Shown here piece after piece: positions 60,502-64,000 of a stretch of 64,000 bases of DNA; the first letter of the stretch is position 1; every line of letters begins with the position of its first letter. Source of the stretch: Streptomyces sp. ISL-11 (GTDB taxonomy: Bacteria > Actinomycetota > Actinomycetes > Streptomycetales > Streptomycetaceae); contig NZ_JAGGOL010000006.1 in the NCBI RefSeq assembly GCF_018614525.1, positions 22,677 to 86,676 on the forward strand. Reading direction: 5' to 3'. A model generated the notes under the pieces. The model ran no database searches. It saw only the letters and a program-made list of their open reading frames with translations, and was not told the origin of the DNA. The translations under genes were made by a program, and so were the position numbers.

Positions 60502-62591
60502 ACCTCCACCCCGCTCGGCGCCGCGGTGGGCGGTGGCCAGGAGAGGTCCTGCTCGGGTACCGGCGTCCCGACCTTGTGCAGTTCCGCCCGGGCGGCTGCC
60601 AGGACCGCCCGCATACTGATGGCGGTGCCGGCCGAGGCGGCCGCGAACGCGGCGTTGAGAGCGATGTTGCGGATCATCCCGCCGCTCAGCGGCAGGGCGG
60701 CCAGCCGCTCCAGATCCAGTGGGTCGACGGGAGCGCTCGCCGGGAACGCGCGCGCCCACATCGCGTGGCGTTCCGTGGAGGCGGGGAAACCGAAGGGGAC
60801 GATGAAGCGCAGCCGTCGCAGGAACGCCGTGTCCAGCGCCCTGCGCTGGTTCGTGGCGAGGATGGCCAGCCCCCGGTACGACTCCATCTGCTGGAGCAGG
60901 TAGCTCACTTCGATGTTGGCGTACCGGTCGTGGGAGTCCTTCACCTCGCTGCGCTTGCCGAACAGCGCGTCGGCCTCGTCGAAGAACAGGATCGCCCCGC
61001 CCGGCTCGGCGGCGTCGAAGAGCCGCCGCAGATTCTTCTCCGTCTCGCCGATGTACTTGCTGACCGCCGCCGACAGGTCGACGCGGTAGAGGTCGAGTCC
61101 CAGGTGTCCGGCGAGCACTTCGGCGGCCATGGTCTTGCCCGTGCCGCTGGGGCCGGTGAAGAGGGCCGTGATGCCCAGTCCCCGGCTGACCCGGTCCGCG
61201 AAACCCCACCGGTCGTGCACGGTGGCCCGCTGTGCCACCTGGTCGGCGATCTGCCTCAGGAGGGCCCGGTCGTTCTCGGGCAGCACGATGTCGTCCCACC
61301 CGACGCGGGATTCCAGGCGCTGTGCCAAGGATCCCAGCCGTGGCCGGGTGCGGACCAGGCAGTCATGCCACGCCTGCTCCGGGCCTGCACCGGCCGCCGC
61401 CACCTCGTGGATCACGGACAGGTCCAGCGTGAACTGGCCGGCCAGCCGGTCCGCGTCCGCGGGGAGGAACACCGAGCCCCAGGCGGCGGCCCGTTCGGCA
61501 GCCGGTGGCGGCGTCACCTCCACCGCCGCCGTCGGCGCGGGCACGTCGGGACGGGTCTCGCGGGTCGCGACGAAACACGGCCCGCCGCTCCGCTCGAGGA
61601 AACGTCCGACCTCTCCGGTCCGGCCCATGACGTCGGCGCCCGTGCCCCGCTCGTCATCCGCGTCGAGGTAGAGGGCGAGCGGAGCCAGCCGGGCCTCGCG
61701 GTGCCACAGCCGGGCGACGGCATCGAGCTCCTCCGCCGGCCCGGGAATCGCACCGGCCGTCATCCCGTACAGCAGCAGGCCGGACGCGGACGCGGCCTGC
61801 TCGGCCACCGACCGCTTGCTCTCCCGGTCCGCTCCGAGAAGCTGGATCACGGGTGCGCGGCCGTCGGCTGCGGGCTGCGGTTCCGGCCAGTGCCCCAGGA
61901 TCTCCTCCACGGCGGAGTGCGGCACGGAGAAGAAGGAACCGAAGGGTCGGGCATCCTGCTGAAGAGGCGTCAGCAGGGCGTGAAGACGCTCGTCGAGGTG
62001 GTCGAGACCTTTGAGGTGGTTGACGATCCGTTCATCGGCCCGCAGCGGGCTGGTCACCAGGGAACGGCCGGTCGACCGGTCGATGTCGAGGAGCCGCCAG
62101 TAGCGCAACCCCCGGTACGGGGAGAGGACGTCCCAGACGGGGTCGGGAAGGACGGACAGGGCCAGCGCGAACGTGGGATGACCTGCGAGAGGGCCACCCT
62201 GTGCCCGGGCGTACAGATCCGCGATACCGGGGTCCAGCTCGGGAGCGGCGCACAGCAACAGGGTGTGCTGCTCGAAGAGGGACAGCCCGAGCACCCGGCC
62301 CAGGCCGATGAGGGCCGGCGGCGCGCCTGTCGCGCCCGCAGTATCGGCGGCCAGCTCGGCCATCTGCCGGCGCGCCACGGTCGGGCTTTCGCCGTCGGCA
62401 TCCGCCGCGGTGGGCCGGGCGGGGTCCGGGGCGGCCGCCGCGATGTGTTCGCGGAGCAGCAGCCGCAGCCAAGCGAGGGCGGCGGCCAGATATGCGTTGT
62501 TGTACGACTCCCAGTCGGTGGTCCCCGAGGTGGCGTCGGGGCCGGGGTCCCGGGGCTCGTCGGCGTTCTCCGGCTCGGGTGCGGCCGTCAT
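60498..62591 (-). CDS. AAA+ ATPase of contractile injection system
   Basis: The 697-residue protein carries a C-terminal AAA+ module. It has Walker A FTGPSGTGKTMAAEVL (about residues 474-489), Walker B GGAILFFDEADALFGKRSE, sensor 1 LAILATNQRR and arginine-finger region FLRRLRFIVPF. The long N-terminal region (about 440 residues) is the family's substrate-binding part. Such ATPases (Afp15/Pvc15-like) are needed for assembly or cargo loading of eCIS particles. The overlaps with the Pvc16-like gene before it and the small gene after it show a tightly coupled operon. Confidence 0.93.
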   Translation of the reverse strand: MTAAPEPENADEPRDPGPDATSGTTDWESYNNAYLAAALAWLRLLLREHIAAAAPDPARPTAADADGESPTVARRQMAELAADTAGATGAPPALIGLGRVLGLSLFEQHTLLLCAAPELDPGIADLYARAQGGPLAGHPTFALALSVLPDPVWDVLSPYRGLRYWRLLDIDRSTGRSLVTSPLRADERIVNHLKGLDHLDERLHALLTPLQQDARPFGSFFSVPHSAVEEILGHWPEPQPAADGRAPVIQLLGADRESKRSVAEQAASASGLLLYGMTAGAIPGPAEELDAVARLWHREARLAPLALYLDADDERGTGADVMGRTGEVGRFLERSGGPCFVATRETRPDVPAPTAAVEVTPPPAAERAAAWGSVFLPADADRLAGQFTLDLSVIHEVAAAGAGPEQAWHDCLVRTRPRLGSLAQRLESRVGWDDIVLPENDRALLRQIADQVAQRATVHDRWGFADRVSRGLGITALFTGPSGTGKTMAAEVLAGHLGLDLYRVDLSAAVSKYIGETEKNLRRLFDAAEPGGAILFFDEADALFGKRSEVKDSHDRYANIEVSYLLQQMESYRGLAILATNQRRALDTAFLRRLRFIVPFGFPASTERHAMWARAFPASAPVDPLDLERLAALPLSGGMIRNIALNAAFAAASAGTAISMRAVLAAARAELHKVGTPVPEQDLSWPPPTAAPSGVEV

Positions 62592-63781
62592 GTCACCACC
62601 ACCGCCGCGTCGGCCGTGAACTCCGGCCGCTCATCGGCGCTCTCGACCAGCGGGCTGTCGACGCCGTCGACCCGCAGACGCAGCGCGTACCGACCGGGGA
62701 CCACCTGCGACAACCGGAAACGGAGCGTGTCGGTCGCCCGCGGGAACGCCTCGGCTTGCACCGACCTGTCCCCGACGAGGAGTTGCACGTGTTGCCCGGG
62801 GCGTACCGGCGGCGCGCACTTCACCTTGAGCAGGAGCACCCCCTTGGGGTCGCGTTCCGCCTCCATGGGCAGCGGGCCGGTGATGCGGGGGGCGACCGCC
62901 ACCGGCAGCGGCCGGGTGGCACGCCGAGTGCCGTCGGCGGTGGTGAGGACCACCGTCGCCGACCACGTGCCCGCTGCCAGCTTGTCGGGGAGTTGGGCGC
63001 GTACCTCCGTGGCACTGACCGGCCGGGCGGGGCGGTCGGGGGGCCCGTCCAGGAAAGGGTGGGTGAGGCGGAGGGTCGGCACCCCGGCGTCGAACCGGGT
63101 TCCGGTCAGGACCAGCTCGTCGGTTGGCAGTGCGACTGACGGGGCGACGGCCCGCAGCGTCGGATGAGTGCCGGTGGTGTTCGCGGCCGCCTCGGGCCCG
63201 CGGTCGTGATCGCCGCGCCGCAGCACCGGGAGCGGCGCGCGCGTGGGGACCGCGCTGTCGATGAGCACGATACGAGCCTCGTACGCCACCGAGGCGCGGT
63301 ACTGGCTCTGGAAGGCGGTCCACAGTTTGGAGATGTCGTCGGTGGAGACGGGGACGGGAGTGATTCTCACGCGCTCCGACTGCTGATGGAGATCGCTGAA
63401 GGGAGCCGCCCGCTTGATCTCCGCCGGCCTCAGCTCCGCGTGGTCGTGCAGGGCGGCCATGGCGGCACCCAGGATCCGGTGGGCCGTGGACTCCTCGGCT
63501 TCGCCGCTCGCGTACGGGGTGAGGAGGTAGTGCAGGACGAGCGGGAGCGCCGGGCGCCCGGTCTCGCCGGGGCGCGTGCCGGCCGGGTCGAGGTTGCGCC
63601 ATCCGCCGTCGACGGCCGTCCGGTAGAGGTAGACGTTCAGCGCGCTGGGGGGACGCTCGGCGGTGACTTCGTCCGGCGGGCGTGCGGTGACCACGGTGCC
63701 GGGCACCTGACGGCCGACGGCGCCCTGCAGGATCGACCGCAGTGTGTCCGTCACGGCGGCCACGGCGAAGGTGTCGCTCAC
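62588..63781 (-). CDS. Pvc16-like (DUF4255) tube-terminator protein
   Basis: This 397-residue protein begins with a DUF4255/Pvc16 N-terminal domain (VAAVTDTLRSILQGAVG, PPSALNVYLYRTAVDGGWRN, LVLHYLLTPYASGEAEESTA). Two Ig-like segments follow (LTGTRFDAGVPTLRLTHPFL; LLVGDRSVQAEAFPRATDTL). Pvc16/Afp16 caps the tube and fixes its length in related particles, and the Ig-like additions are seen in actinobacterial forms. It overlaps the ATPase start and the upstream small gene stop, each by ATGA. Confidence 0.9.
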   Translation of the reverse strand: MSDTFAVAAVTDTLRSILQGAVGRQVPGTVVTARPPDEVTAERPPSALNVYLYRTAVDGGWRNLDPAGTRPGETGRPALPLVLHYLLTPYASGEAEESTAHRILGAAMAALHDHAELRPAEIKRAAPFSDLHQQSERVRITPVPVSTDDISKLWTAFQSQYRASVAYEARIVLIDSAVPTRAPLPVLRRGDHDRGPEAAANTTGTHPTLRAVAPSVALPTDELVLTGTRFDAGVPTLRLTHPFLDGPPDRPARPVSATEVRAQLPDKLAAGTWSATVVLTTADGTRRATRPLPVAVAPRITGPLPMEAERDPKGVLLLKVKCAPPVRPGQHVQLLVGDRSVQAEAFPRATDTLRFRLSQVVPGRYALRLRVDGVDSPLVESADERPEFTADAAVVVT

Positions 63782-64000
63782 GTCCGCCCTCGCAGGTACT
63801 CGTCGAGGCCGAGCTGCGGCCGTCGGCGCGCGGTGCGGGTGACGGCCGCCGGCTGGGGAGCGGCGCGGACTTCGAGCCGGTCGATGGTGATGCGGACGAC
63901 CTGCTCGCCGGATTCCGGCGCGCCGGACGCGCGCGGTGCGGAGCGTGGCGGCCCGCCGGGGAGGGCCGCTCCCGCCGGACGCACCGGGTGGGCCGGGGCG
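63778..64000 (-). CDS. Small injection-system protein, possibly cut by window edge
   Basis: The minus-strand frame is open from the edge to the stop at 63778 and overlaps the Pvc16-like start by ATGA. The C-terminal part reads VVRITIDRLEVRAAPQPAAV and RRPQLGLDEYLRGRT. This resembles a short protein found just upstream of the Pvc16 gene in Streptomyces eCIS loci. A GTG at 63984 could be its start, but upstream sequence is also open, so the true N-terminus may lie outside the window. The family is not named. Confidence 0.68.
   Translation of the reverse strand, partial: APAHPVRPAGAALPGGPPRSAPRASGAPESGEQVVRITIDRLEVRAAPQPAAVTRTARRRPQLGLDEYLRGRT

Overview
The window is high-GC actinobacterial DNA and reads as a Streptomyces chromosome. 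Most third codon positions are G or C, GTG starts and GGAGG-type ribosome binding sites are common, and genes are joined by ATGA overlaps. Typical Streptomyces families are present: DUF1707-FHA, SpoIIE-type phosphatase, an isolated maltokinase cap, deazaflavin-dependent nitroreductase, and a contractile injection system with DUF4157 and DUF6519 proteins. No rRNA, tRNA or CRISPR was found.

Layout. Bases 1-10.7 kb hold mixed accessory and housekeeping genes: a double DUF1540 protein, FHA protein, maltokinase-cap protein, sulfotransferase, a fused DhaL-DhaM protein, a membrane SpoIIE-type phosphatase, a PIG-L deacetylase, a complete iron/cobalamin-type ABC importer and a GNAT acetyltransferase. 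Bases 10.7-19.8 kb hold a secreted PI-PLC-like protein and then a notable block. An isocyanide synthase (PvcA/Dit1 family) and a cytochrome P450 form a minus-strand operon. It diverges from a plus-strand copper operon: a Met/His-containing membrane peptide, a CopA-type ATPase and a PCu(A)C-like protein. Beyond these lie an ECF sigma factor, a mini zinc-finger protein and a Met/His-rich membrane protein. The shared divergent promoter carries a 10-bp-phased direct repeat. I read this as a candidate copper-linked isonitrile pathway.

Bases 20-29.8 kb hold a holin-like protein, a GAF regulator with an aldehyde dehydrogenase, two tandem secreted TAP-type peptidases, a gene split by an in-frame TAG, two decayed gene fragments, a deazaflavin reductase and a hypothetical membrane protein. 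Bases 30-39 kb look like a small biosynthetic cluster: an A-T-TE mini-NRPS, an MFS exporter, a clavaminate-synthase-like Fe(II)/2-oxoglutarate oxygenase, a winged-helix regulator, and an acetolactate synthase whose small subunit is cut down to its ACT domain. The adenylation pocket, read by eye, resembles those for basic amino acids, which fits an oxygenase of the arginine/lysine hydroxylase type.

Bases 39-45 kb hold a decayed serine hydrolase next to a dispersed repeat, a small acidic protein, a PQQ-propeller lipoprotein, a flavohemoglobin with a PNPOx-like partner, and a PRC-barrel protein. From 45.2 kb to the right edge is a minus-strand extracellular contractile injection system (eCIS) operon. 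In transcription order it encodes a small protein (cut by the edge), a Pvc16-like cap, an AAA+ ATPase, a small protein, a DUF4157 putative cargo protein, a tube-type protein, LysM, gpD-like hub, gpV-like spike, a tip-like protein, gp25, two gpJ-like baseplate proteins, a tail-I-like protein and DUF6519. The sheath and tube genes must lie to the right of the window.
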